Below the pieces are notes generated by a model that was not told where the DNA came from, ran no database searches, and saw nothing but the letters and a program-made list of their open reading frames with translations. 64,000 nt of DNA from Gymnodinialimonas ulvae. GTDB taxonomy: Bacteria > Pseudomonadota > Alphaproteobacteria > Rhodobacterales > Rhodobacteraceae. The DNA lies in assembly GCF_037543845.1 (NCBI RefSeq), contig NZ_JBBIFX010000001.1:1240001-1304000 (forward strand), written 5' to 3'. Each line of letters starts with the position of its first letter. The stretch's first letter is position 1. Of this stretch, positions 23,920 through 32,752 are shown one piece after another. The translations under genes and the position numbers were made by a program.

Positions 23920-25212
23920 ATGACAGACGGCCCCAGCTACGGCTTCGACACCCTGCAGATCCACGCGGGCGCGCGCCCGGACCCGGCCACCGGCGCCCGG
24001 CAGACCCCGATCTATCAAAGCACCGCGTTTGTGTTTCGCGATGCCGAGCACGCCGCCGCTTTGTTCAACCTGCAGGAAGTCGGCTACATCTATTCGCGCC
24101 TGACGAACCCGACCGTGGCCGTTCTGCAGGAACGTATTGCGACGCTGGAGGGCGGCGTAGGAGCGGTGTGCTGCTCGTCGGGGCATGCGGCGCAGATCAT
24201 GGCGCTGTTCCCGCTAATGCGGCCCGGCACGAACGTGGTTGCCTCCACCCGCCTCTACGGCGGCACGGTCACGCAGTTTTCCCAGACCATCAAACGCTTC
24301 GGCTGGTCCGCGAAATTTGTCGATTTCGACGATCTGGAGGCTGTGAAAGCTGCCATCGACGATGACACGCGCGCCGTCTTCGGTGAAGCCATCGCCAATC
24401 CAGGCGGCTATATCATGGACGTGCGCGCGGTGGCCGATGTCGCCGATGCCGCCGGGGTGCCGCTGATCATCGACAACACGTCGGCCACGCCCTACCTCTG
24501 TCGCCCGATCGAGCATGGCGCCTCGCTGGTGGTGCATTCGACGACCAAATACCTCACCGGCAACGGCACCGTCACCGGCGGTTGTGTTGTCGATTCGGGC
24601 AAGTTCGATTGGTCGGCCTCCGACAAATTCCCCTCTCTGAGCCATCCCGAGCCCGCCTACCACGGCCTCAAGTTCCACGAGACGTTCGGCCCGCTTGCCT
24701 TTACCTTCCACGGCATCGCCATCGGGTTGCGCGACCTGGGCATGACAATGAACCCGCAGGCCGCCCATTATACCCTGATGGGGATTGAAACCCTGTCGCT
24801 GCGCATGGAACGCCACATCGAGAACGCGGTGAAGATCGCCAAATGGCTGGAAGCCGATGATCGCGTCGATTTCGTCACTTACGCAGGCCTTGAAAGCTCG
24901 CCGTACTTCACACGTGTGAAGGACGTCTGCCCCCGGGGCGCGGGCGCACTCTTCACCTTTGCGGTGAAAGGCGGATACGACGCCTGCATCAAGCTGGTCG
25001 ATTCGCTTGAGATCTTCAGCCACGTGGCGAATTTGGGCGACACACGCAGCCTGATCATCCATTCCGCCTCGACAACGCACCGGCAATTGAGCCCCGAACA
25101 GCAGGAAGCCGCCGGTGCCGCGCCCAACGTCGTGCGGGTCTCGATCGGCACCGAAGATGCCGACGACCTGATCGCTGATCTGGACCGCGCGTTAAGCGCA
25201 GCGACCGCGTAA
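23920..25212 (+). CDS. metY: O-acetylhomoserine sulfhydrylase-type PLP enzyme
   Basis: 430 residues from ATG 23920, which has GGAG eight bases upstream; an ATG at 23902 is in frame but less well placed. It is a Cys/Met-metabolism PLP family member: FDTLQIHAGARPDP, the QTPIYQSTAFVF segment, TLEGGVGAVCCSSGHAA, and the Schiff-base Lys in HSTTKYLTGNGT. The length of about 430 and the N-terminus fit the MetY group, which makes homocysteine from O-acetylhomoserine and sulfide. MetZ or gamma-lyase activity cannot be excluded. It stands alone, with a terminator about 60 bases after the stop. Confidence 0.93.
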   Translation: MTDGPSYGFDTLQIHAGARPDPATGARQTPIYQSTAFVFRDAEHAAALFNLQEVGYIYSRLTNPTVAVLQERIATLEGGVGAVCCSSGHAAQIMALFPLMRPGTNVVASTRLYGGTVTQFSQTIKRFGWSAKFVDFDDLEAVKAAIDDDTRAVFGEAIANPGGYIMDVRAVADVADAAGVPLIIDNTSATPYLCRPIEHGASLVVHSTTKYLTGNGTVTGGCVVDSGKFDWSASDKFPSLSHPEPAYHGLKFHETFGPLAFTFHGIAIGLRDLGMTMNPQAAHYTLMGIETLSLRMERHIENAVKIAKWLEADDRVDFVTYAGLESSPYFTRVKDVCPRGAGALFTFAVKGGYDACIKLVDSLEIFSHVANLGDTRSLIIHSASTTHRQLSPEQQEAAGAAPNVVRVSIGTEDADDLIADLDRALSAATA

Positions 25213-25272
25213 GAAGAGAAAATTAACCAGTTTCGCGTTAGGTTTACCCCTGACGCGACCAAGTAGCCCGAG

Positions 25273-25307
25273 GGGGGCGCGGTCGCATCGCGGCAGCGCC
25301 CCCTTTT
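25273..25307 (+). terminator. Rho-independent terminator after metY
   Basis: GGGGGCGC (25273-25280) pairs with GCGCCCCC (25296-25303) around a 15-nt loop, followed by TTTT. It lies about 60 bases past the metY stop. Confidence 0.85.
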
Positions 25308-25451
25308 GCAAGGCGGGCAAAAGATTTACACTTGCACGCGCGGGGCGGGCCTGTGCGGCGATGCAACGGTTTTCCCCAGGCGGAAAGCACTGTAGAAGGG
25401 GGCGATTGTGGCGGGCGCGCAACGCCCTGGGATAAATGACTGAGGTCTGAC

Positions 25452-28427
25452 TTGACGGTGAATATCGCACTCTTCCTTTCGGCAGATGGCCTCGCACTGG
25501 CGCATCGCCAGACCGCGGGCCATTGGGCCATGATCGGTGAGACGCCGCTGGCCATCGACGATCTTGATGGCGCGCTGGCGGCCCTGCGCGACGAGGCGGT
25601 CGCGCGCGAAGGCGAAAACTTCAAGACATTGCTCGTCCTGCCCGACGATCAGATGCTCTACACCTCGCTCACGGTGCCGACCGCCGACCCGGAATTGACC
25701 GCGTTCCGCATCGAGGAAGGCCTCGACGGCATGACGCCTTATGCCGTGACCGAGCTCGAATACGACTGGCGCGTCCTGGAAGAAGACCGCGTTTCCATCG
25801 CGGTGGTGGCCCGCGAAACCCTTGATGAGGCGAAGGGATTCGCCGCGCAATACGGCTTCAAGGGGGCCGGGTTCGCCGCCATGCCACCGATGCAACGCTT
25901 CCCCGGCGTGCCAACCTTCGCCGTCGATGCCGATGCGGATGATTTCGGCTTTTCCGCCGATGGCATTGCGTTCGGGCCGGACCGCCATGGCCAACCCGAT
26001 CCGGAGCCAGAACCAGAGCCGGAACCCGAGGTCGCGCCGGACCCTGCGCCCGAAATTGCGGCACCCGCCGCGCCGGATACTCCACCAGCAGAAGCCGCCC
26101 CGGACCCTGCGCCAGACCCCGCCTCAGCGATCGCGGACACGCAATCGCCTGCCCCGACCGATCCGATGGACGCGCCCGATGCGCCCTCCGATGGGCCTGT
26201 TCAAGATGTGCCCGTCATCGACGACATCACCACGCCGATCCAACCGCTCACCGACGCGGAAATCGACCCGTCGCTCGACGATTCCCTGCCCGCAGCCCCC
26301 TCGCCCGCAGCGCAGGAGGCCCGGCAGCGCGCGCGCATCATTCGCGGCGAGGCCTCGACGCCCGTTCCCGCCACCGGGACCGAGCCGCAAGTCACGGCAA
26401 AACGTGGGCAGGTCGCGGCCCCTGATACCGGCACCGGCTCGCTTGTCGGCCAACGCAGTGCACGGATCGACCTCGCCGCGGCAGAAAACGCCGCGCCCAC
26501 GGCGCCCGCGCCCGTCACTGACCCGGCGCCAGCGCCAGAGGTCGGCACCGCCCCGCAGGGCAAGGCAGGTATGCCGCGCCTGGCCGAACAGCTTCAGCGT
26601 GTGCGCAGCGCCAGCAAGACCAAGCCCAAATCCGACGCAGCTGGCGCGCCGCAGACCCGTCCCCGGGTCGAGATCGAGCCGCGCCCACCCGAAGAAACCT
26701 CCGCCCGCGGTCTCGACGACCGGACCTCGCCCTTCGAGGCCCCGCCACAGGGCGCCGCCGATACGACAAGCGCCCCGCGCAAGGGTGGCCTTGGCGGCGC
26801 ATTGCGTGGCCTTGGTGGTGCGGCCGCCCCCACCGGGAAGGCCGCCACCGGCGCGGCCTCCGGGGGCTTCTTCCGGCGTGATCGCGGCGACGCCGCAAGC
26901 AGTGAGCCCGCCCAAGGCACCGACCCTGACGCAGCCGGGACCATGGCCGACGATGGCACCTTCGCCTCCGGCCTTCTGGCGCGCAAATCCGTGCCCGCCG
27001 CTAGCGGGCCGTCATTCAGGACCGGCCTTGTTCTGACCGTTATCCTGTTGCTTTTGCTGGCCCTTGTCGCGATCTGGTCGGCGGTGTTCCTGCCCAACAG
27101 TGCCGTCGCGCGCCTCTTCGGCTTCGGCGGAACCGACGTTCAGACAACGGCGGCGGCCCCCGCCGATGTGCAGGCCCCTGACGTCTTCACCGCCGCGCCG
27201 AGCATCGGTGGCACGGCCGCTCCGACGCTGGAAGACGAGGCCGCCGCCGATGGCATGGACCTCGCTGCCCTGCCCGAGATCGACGATGCGCCGCTGCCCC
27301 TTGATGACACGCCTGCCGCCGCGCCGGACGCGGCGACGGATGCCGATCTTCCCGATATCGACGCCGAGTTCGATCTCCCGCCGTTGCCGCCCATCGATCA
27401 AGGGCAGAACCCCTCCGTGGAAGAGGCCGAGGCGCTCTATGCGGAAGACGGGATCTGGGCGCGCTCGCCGGACCGTCCGGACTTGCGCCCATTCGATCTG
27501 CTCGACAGCATCTACACCGCCTCAATCGACCCGCGCATCTCCGCGCTCGACGCCGTGGCCCTGCCAGAGCCCGGCGTCAATCCGGGTGAATTGCTGCGCC
27601 GCTTCCCGCCGCCGCCGCCGTTCGGAACCGAGTTTAGCCTGACAAACCAAGGCCTTGTGGCCGCGACCTCGCAGGGCGTTGTGACGCCCGAAGGCGCCTT
27701 TGTCGTCGCCGGCGCGCCTCCCGTCTTCGCCCGTCAGCGCCCGCGCGAGATCGCCGATCCGACCCCCCCCAACACCTCGGTCGATGACGCGGTCCTTGGG
27801 ACGTTCCGCCCCACCCAACGGCCCTCGAACCTGGCCGAGTTGCGTGAACGGCAGGTCCTGGGTGGGTTGACGCAATCCGAACTGGGCGAACGTCGCCCGA
27901 CCTCGCGCCCGCAATCCCCGCAGGAAGCCGCCGCGGCCGCCTCCCTCTTCCCTTCCGAAGATAGCGCCACGGACACCGAGACCGCCACCGCGGTCCCCGA
28001 CACTGATGTCACCGCAGCCCTCGAAGCGGCCATCGGCGGCACCGAGCTGGCCGTGGCGCGGTCGCGCCTGCCCGCCACCCGGCCCTCCAACATCTCCCAG
28101 ATCGTCGCCAGCGCCGATCGCCAGCCGACCGCAGCGCCCACCACCGTGGCCGCCGCAGCCGTCGCACCCGGCCCCGACATCCCCTCCAACGCCGACGTCA
28201 GCCGCGCCGCGACCGAACGCGACGCCATCCGCCTGCGCAACGTGAACCTGATCGGGGTAACCGGCACCAATTCCGACCGCCGTGCCCTCGTGCGCCTGTC
28301 GTCGGGCCGCTTTGTCAGGGTCTCCGTGGGCGACCGCCTTGATGGGGGCCGGGTCGCCGCCATCGGCGAAACCACGCTGCAATATGTGCGCAGCGGGCGC
28401 ACCGTCACGCTGGAAATCCCAGGCTGA
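25452..28427 (+). CDS. Large envelope protein: cytoplasmic N-terminal domain, one membrane helix, PilP/GspC-like C-terminus
   Basis: 991 residues; the start is a TTG at 25452 (GTG at 25458 is the alternative). Residues 1 to about 155 form a globular cytoplasmic domain of alternating strands and helices (IALFLSADGLALAHR, KTLLVLPDDQMLYTSL, VSIAVVARETLDEA). This pattern recalls the ASKHA fold of GspL/PilM-type proteins. A Pro/Ala/Glu-rich, probably disordered stretch of some 350 residues follows, including a PEPEPEPEPE run. One membrane helix is at about 523-545. A second disordered region carries repeated RPxxRP motifs, and a compact C-terminus (about 930-991, VRVSVGDRLDGGRVAAIGET) resembles the periplasmic homology region of PilP/GspC. 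It may anchor an envelope machine, but no other secretion gene is nearby. The function is unknown. Confidence 0.8.
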   Translation: MTVNIALFLSADGLALAHRQTAGHWAMIGETPLAIDDLDGALAALRDEAVAREGENFKTLLVLPDDQMLYTSLTVPTADPELTAFRIEEGLDGMTPYAVTELEYDWRVLEEDRVSIAVVARETLDEAKGFAAQYGFKGAGFAAMPPMQRFPGVPTFAVDADADDFGFSADGIAFGPDRHGQPDPEPEPEPEPEVAPDPAPEIAAPAAPDTPPAEAAPDPAPDPASAIADTQSPAPTDPMDAPDAPSDGPVQDVPVIDDITTPIQPLTDAEIDPSLDDSLPAAPSPAAQEARQRARIIRGEASTPVPATGTEPQVTAKRGQVAAPDTGTGSLVGQRSARIDLAAAENAAPTAPAPVTDPAPAPEVGTAPQGKAGMPRLAEQLQRVRSASKTKPKSDAAGAPQTRPRVEIEPRPPEETSARGLDDRTSPFEAPPQGAADTTSAPRKGGLGGALRGLGGAAAPTGKAATGAASGGFFRRDRGDAASSEPAQGTDPDAAGTMADDGTFASGLLARKSVPAASGPSFRTGLVLTVILLLLLALVAIWSAVFLPNSAVARLFGFGGTDVQTTAAAPADVQAPDVFTAAPSIGGTAAPTLEDEAAADGMDLAALPEIDDAPLPLDDTPAAAPDAATDADLPDIDAEFDLPPLPPIDQGQNPSVEEAEALYAEDGIWARSPDRPDLRPFDLLDSIYTASIDPRISALDAVALPEPGVNPGELLRRFPPPPPFGTEFSLTNQGLVAATSQGVVTPEGAFVVAGAPPVFARQRPREIADPTPPNTSVDDAVLGTFRPTQRPSNLAELRERQVLGGLTQSELGERRPTSRPQSPQEAAAAASLFPSEDSATDTETATAVPDTDVTAALEAAIGGTELAVARSRLPATRPSNISQIVASADRQPTAAPTTVAAAAVAPGPDIPSNADVSRAATERDAIRLRNVNLIGVTGTNSDRRALVRLSSGRFVRVSVGDRLDGGRVAAIGETTLQYVRSGRTVTLEIPG

Positions 28428-28484
28428 TCCAAGCGGCAAGACACACCGCAAACCTGGCGAGACGCGCACCGCCAAATCGCCGCC

Positions 28485-29885
28485 TCACAGCAGCAAGATC
28501 ACCGCCAGGCCCAGGAACGAGAAGAACCCGACCACATCCGTCACCGTGGTCACAAACGCCCCCGACGCCAGCGCCGGGTCGATGCGCAACCGATCGAGCA
28601 CCACCGGCACCAGGATCCCCGCCAGGCCCGCGACCAGCAGGTTGATCACCATCGCCGCCCCGATCACCACGCCCAACAACGGCGTGCCAAACCACACCAC
28701 GCCCACGATCCCCATCACCACCGCAAAGACCGCCCCGTTGATCAGGCCCACACCGGCCTCGCGCGTGATCACCCGGATCAGGTTCGAAGACGTCAAATCC
28801 TTTGTCGCAATCGCGCGCACCGCCACCGTCAGCGCTTGCGTCCCCGCATTGCCGCCCATCGACGCCACAATCGGCATCAACACCGCCAGTGCCACGATTT
28901 GCGCAATCGCTGCCTCGAATTGCGCAATCACCAGCGACGCCAGGATTGACGTGATCAGGTTCACGAACAACCAAGGAAACCGCCGCTTCGTCGTCTCGAC
29001 CACCGAATCCGACAGGCTCGATTCCTCGCCCACACCAGCGAGGCGCAGGATGTCCTCCTCCGCCTCCAGATCCTGCACGATCATCGCGTCATCGATGGTG
29101 ATCACACCCACCAACCGCCCGTCGTCATCCACCACGGGGGCGGAGATCAGGTGGTATTGGTTGAACGCATAGGCCACCTCGCCCTCGGGCTGGCTGGCCG
29201 GAATCGGGCGGAAACTGTCCTCGGTAATGTCGCGCAACATGACCGAGCGGACCGAGGCCAACAACCGCCCCAACATTACGTAACCCGTTGGCTTCCAACG
29301 CGGATCTGTCAGGATTACATGGTAGAACTCTTCCGGCAACGCGCCGGCCTGCGCCCGGATATGATCAATCGCCTCCCCCACCGACCAATGCTCCGGCACC
29401 GCCACGATCTCGCGCTGCATCAGGCGGCCGGCGGTCTCTTCGGGATAATTCAGCGCTGCCTCGACCGCCGCCCGGTCCGCCGGTTCCAGCGCCTCGAGGA
29501 TCTGCTCTTGCTGCGCCTCTTCAAGGTCTTCGACCAGGTCGACCACATCATCACTGTCTAGCTCGCGCACCGCGTCCGCGATCACCTGATCGGGCAGGAT
29601 AGCCAGAACCGCCTCGCGCAGCCCCTCATCCAATTCCGACAGCACCTCGCCGTCGATCCCCTTCGACCACAGCGACAGCCATCCGTCCCGCTCAGCCGGC
29701 GTGATCTGCTCCAGAAGGTCGGCGATATCGGCAGGGTGCAGAGGCGCCATCAGCGCGTCGATCGAGGCCACATCCTGCGCCGCGACCGCCGCGCGCAACG
29801 CTGCCCTGAGCGAGATATCCAGCGAATAGGTGTCGCGCGTCTCCTCGCGCGGCTCGTCGATGACCTCTTCCGCTTCGCTCGACAT
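28485..29885 (-). CDS. mgtE: Magnesium transporter MgtE
   Basis: 466 residues from ATG 29885. The N-terminal superhelical MgtE_N domain (about 25-130; LHPADIADLLEQI) is followed by a CBS pair (about 135-255, including PEEFYHVILTDPRWKPTGYV and GVITIDDAMIVQDLEAEED). Five membrane helices (about 290-466) form the pore, with PIVASMGGNAGTQALTV, the signature of the selectivity region. The cytoplasmic domains sense Mg2+ and close the channel when it is plentiful. It is convergent with the large envelope gene and divergent from guaD. Confidence 0.97.
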   Translation of the reverse strand: MSSEAEEVIDEPREETRDTYSLDISLRAALRAAVAAQDVASIDALMAPLHPADIADLLEQITPAERDGWLSLWSKGIDGEVLSELDEGLREAVLAILPDQVIADAVRELDSDDVVDLVEDLEEAQQEQILEALEPADRAAVEAALNYPEETAGRLMQREIVAVPEHWSVGEAIDHIRAQAGALPEEFYHVILTDPRWKPTGYVMLGRLLASVRSVMLRDITEDSFRPIPASQPEGEVAYAFNQYHLISAPVVDDDGRLVGVITIDDAMIVQDLEAEEDILRLAGVGEESSLSDSVVETTKRRFPWLFVNLITSILASLVIAQFEAAIAQIVALAVLMPIVASMGGNAGTQALTVAVRAIATKDLTSSNLIRVITREAGVGLINGAVFAVVMGIVGVVWFGTPLLGVVIGAAMVINLLVAGLAGILVPVVLDRLRIDPALASGAFVTTVTDVVGFFSFLGLAVILLL

Positions 29886-29982
29886 GGCGCGCCCCCTCGT
29901 GACCGGTGTGATTGCCCCTAACATGGGCCGCGCGGAAGGGCTATCAATTGGCACGCCCGATCCACCTCCAAAGGGGCCGCAG

Positions 29983-31263
29983 ATGCCAGACCGCCTGATC
30001 CTTGGGCAATGCCTGTTCTATGACGCTGACCCACGGCAGGCGGGGCCCGACGGGCTGCGTCACACCTCGCGCGGCGCGGTTTTGGTCCGCGCGGGCCAGA
30101 TCATCGAAACCGGCGAAGCGGATGCCCTGCGCGCCGCCCATCCACAGGCCGAGATCACCGATCATGGCGACGCTCTGATCGTGCCGGGCTTCGTCGATGC
30201 CCATGCTCACTACCCGCAAACCGCGATCATCGCGTCGTGGGGCAAGCGCCTGATCGACTGGCTCAACACCTACACATTCCCCGAAGAGATGCGCTTCGAC
30301 GACGACGCATATGCCGCTGAAATCGCGTCGCTTTACTTCGATCTGATACTGGCCAACGGCACCACCACCGTCGCCAGCTACGCCACCATCCACCCGGCCT
30401 CCGTCGATGCGTTCTTCGCTGAGGCCAAGGCCCGAAATCTGCGCGCGCTTGCGGGCAAGACCTGCATGGATCGCAACGCGCCCAAAGGGCTGCGCGACAC
30501 CGCGCAATCGGCTTATGATGACAGCAAGGACTTGGTGGCGAAATGGCACGGTATCGGGCGCTTGTCCTACATCATCACGCCGCGGTTTTCACCGACATCG
30601 ACGCCCGACCAGCTCTCCGCGCTTGGCGCGCTCTGGGCTGAGCATCCTGATTGCCTCATGCAGACCCATCTGAGCGAGCAGGTCGACGAAATAGCCTGGG
30701 TCCGTGACCTTTTTCCCGACGCGCGCGATTACCTCGACACCTACGAGGCGCATGGCCTTCTGGGCGCGAACGGCGTTTTCGGCCACGCCATCCACCTCGA
30801 GCCGCGCGAGGTGGACCGGCTGGCGGAGGTCGGCGCGGCGCTGGTGCATTGTCCGACGTCGAACACCTTCATCGGATCGGGTTTGTTCGACATGAAGCTG
30901 GCGGATCGGATGCGGGTCGGGCTGGCCACGGATACCGGCGGCGGGTCAAGCTTTTCGATGCTGCGCACGATGGCCGCCGCCTACGAGATCGCGCAGTTGC
31001 GGGGCCATGCGCTCCACCCGGCTGAGCTGCTTTGGCGCGCCACAGCCGGCTCGGCCGAGGCGCTGCGGCTGGACGACAGGATCGGAAGCCTCAAGCCCGG
31101 AATGGAGGCCGATCTTTGCGTGCTTGATCTGGCCTCAACACCGGCCATCGCGCAGCGTGCGGCGCGGGCCGATGACATCTGGGAGGCGCTGTTTCCCACC
31201 ATCATGATGGGCGATGACCGCGCCATCGCGCAGGTCTATGTGGCGGGCGATCCACGGGGCTGA
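29983..31263 (+). CDS. guaD: Guanine deaminase
   Basis: 426 residues from ATG 29983. It is an amidohydrolase-superfamily enzyme: PGFVDAHAHYPQ (metal HxH), FSPTSTPDQLSALG, MQTHLSEQ, VFGHAIHLE, HCPTSNTFIGSGLFD and LATDTGGGSSFSML with the catalytic Asp. The SNTFIGSG and HYPQ motifs are characteristic of guanine deaminase rather than cytosine or atrazine hydrolases. It converts guanine to xanthine and ammonia, allowing guanine to be used as a nitrogen source. No xanthine dehydrogenase genes are in the window. It is divergent from mgtE. Confidence 0.93.
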   Translation: MPDRLILGQCLFYDADPRQAGPDGLRHTSRGAVLVRAGQIIETGEADALRAAHPQAEITDHGDALIVPGFVDAHAHYPQTAIIASWGKRLIDWLNTYTFPEEMRFDDDAYAAEIASLYFDLILANGTTTVASYATIHPASVDAFFAEAKARNLRALAGKTCMDRNAPKGLRDTAQSAYDDSKDLVAKWHGIGRLSYIITPRFSPTSTPDQLSALGALWAEHPDCLMQTHLSEQVDEIAWVRDLFPDARDYLDTYEAHGLLGANGVFGHAIHLEPREVDRLAEVGAALVHCPTSNTFIGSGLFDMKLADRMRVGLATDTGGGSSFSMLRTMAAAYEIAQLRGHALHPAELLWRATAGSAEALRLDDRIGSLKPGMEADLCVLDLASTPAIAQRAARADDIWEALFPTIMMGDDRAIAQVYVAGDPRG

Positions 31264-31299
31264 TCGGTGCGGGCCGTGGGGGTCCTGAGCACGTTGATC

Positions 31300-31355
31300 A
31301 TTCAAAAATGAATAGATAGCGGCTAAAATCGACGCCTGCCTATTCAAAAATGAAT
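31300..31355. repeat. Two identical ATTCA-AAAA-TGAAT palindromes between convergent genes
   Basis: ATTCAAAAATGAAT occurs at 31300-31313 and again at 31342-31355. Each copy is a 5-bp inverted repeat around AAAA, and the two start 42 bases apart (four helical turns). They lie between the 3' ends of guaD and glmM, where no promoter for an annotated gene is expected. Confidence 0.75.
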
Positions 31356-31386
31356 GAGCAACGCGCATCGAACACGCCAAAGCCGC

Positions 31387-32730
31387 CTAAATCGCGGCCT
31401 CAACCGCGCCGACGATATCGTCGACGACCTGCTCCATCAGCCCCTCATCCTCGGCCTCGGCCATCACACGGATCAGCGGCTCGGTCCCGGATTTGCGGAT
31501 CAAAAGCCGCCCCGTCCCAGTGAGCCGCGCCTCGCCCTCGGCAATCGCCTGCTTGACCGCAGGCGCGTCCAACGGGGTTGCGCCAAGCTCGTAGCGGACA
31601 TTTTTCAAAAGCTGCGGGACGGTCTCGAAACTCCGGCTGAGCGCGCTGGCGGGTTGGCCGGTGCGCACCATCTCGGCCAAAAATTGCAGCCCCGCCACCA
31701 ACCCGTCGCCGGTGGTGGCGTAATCCGTCATCACGATATGGCCCGATTGCTCGCCGCCCAGGTTCAATCCATGGGCGCGCATCGCCTCGACCACATACCG
31801 ATCACCCACCGCCGTGCGGTGCAACCGGATCGAGCGATCCGCGAGAAACCGCTCCAACCCGAGGTTCGACATGACGGTCGCGGCCAAAGTGCCCCCCTTC
31901 AGGCGCCCCTCTTCGGCCCACCGGTTCGCAAACAACGCCATGATCTGATCGCCGTCGGTCACTGCACCCGTCTCATCAATCAAGATCACGCGGTCCGCGT
32001 CGCCATCGAGGCAGATGCCGACATCCGCGCCGGTCTCGCGGATCATCGCGGCCGCCGCCTCGGGCTTGGTCGAGCCACAATCGAGGTTGATGTTATAGCC
32101 ATCGGGCGCGACGCCCATCGGAATGACCTCGGCCCCCAATTCCCACAACACCTCGGGCGCGGCCTTGTAGGCGGCCCCATTGGCGCAATCGACAACCACC
32201 TTCAGTCCATCAAGGCGCAATTCCTGCGGAAAGGTGGATTTCACCCGCTCCAGATAACGAAACCGCCCATCATCAATGCGTTTGGCCCGCCCGATATTGT
32301 GCGGCTGCGCGGGCTCGATCTCACCCAGTGCGATCTCTTCAATCTCGCGCTCGGCGGCATCGTCAAGCTTGAAGCCGTCGGGACCAAACAGCTTGATGCC
32401 GTTGTCTTCCCACGAATTGTGGCTGGCCGAGATCATCACGCCGACATCCGCGCGCAACGATGGGGTCAACATGCCAACGGCGGGCGTGGGCACCGGGCCG
32501 AAGAGATAGACGTTCATGCCGGTGGAGGTGAACCCGGCGGTCAGCGCGGTCTCCAACATGTAGCCCGAGCGGCGTGTGTCCTTGCCGATCACCACCCGAT
32601 GCTCGGATTTGCCATCCCGGCGGAAATAGCGCCCCGCCGCCGCCCCGATCTTGAGCGCCATTTCGGCGGTCATCGGATAGGTGTTCGCCCGCCCGCGCAC
32701 GCCGTCGGTGCCGAAGAGTTTGCGTGTCAT
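31387..32730 (-). CDS. glmM: Phosphoglucosamine mutase
   Basis: 447 residues, normal length, ATG 32730. Family motifs in order: KLFGTDGVRGRAN at the start, active-site serine loop MISASHNSWEDNGIK near 100, CANGAAY near 175, the metal-binding DGDADR near 240, and the C-terminal phosphate-binding RKSGTEPLIRVM. It converts glucosamine-6-phosphate to glucosamine-1-phosphate for UDP-GlcNAc, which feeds peptidoglycan and lipid A. It follows folP on the minus strand with a 22-base gap, the same pairing seen in many proteobacteria. Confidence 0.98.
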   Translation of the reverse strand: MTRKLFGTDGVRGRANTYPMTAEMALKIGAAAGRYFRRDGKSEHRVVIGKDTRRSGYMLETALTAGFTSTGMNVYLFGPVPTPAVGMLTPSLRADVGVMISASHNSWEDNGIKLFGPDGFKLDDAAEREIEEIALGEIEPAQPHNIGRAKRIDDGRFRYLERVKSTFPQELRLDGLKVVVDCANGAAYKAAPEVLWELGAEVIPMGVAPDGYNINLDCGSTKPEAAAAMIRETGADVGICLDGDADRVILIDETGAVTDGDQIMALFANRWAEEGRLKGGTLAATVMSNLGLERFLADRSIRLHRTAVGDRYVVEAMRAHGLNLGGEQSGHIVMTDYATTGDGLVAGLQFLAEMVRTGQPASALSRSFETVPQLLKNVRYELGATPLDAPAVKQAIAEGEARLTGTGRLLIRKSGTEPLIRVMAEAEDEGLMEQVVDDIVGAVEAAI

Positions 32731-32752
32731 TTTACTCGTACCCCGGTTCTGC

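Noticed and set aside
31253..31279. CCACGG/CCGTGG stem at the end of guaD as a terminator
   Set aside because: The stem is six pairs with a long loop and no T-run on either strand.
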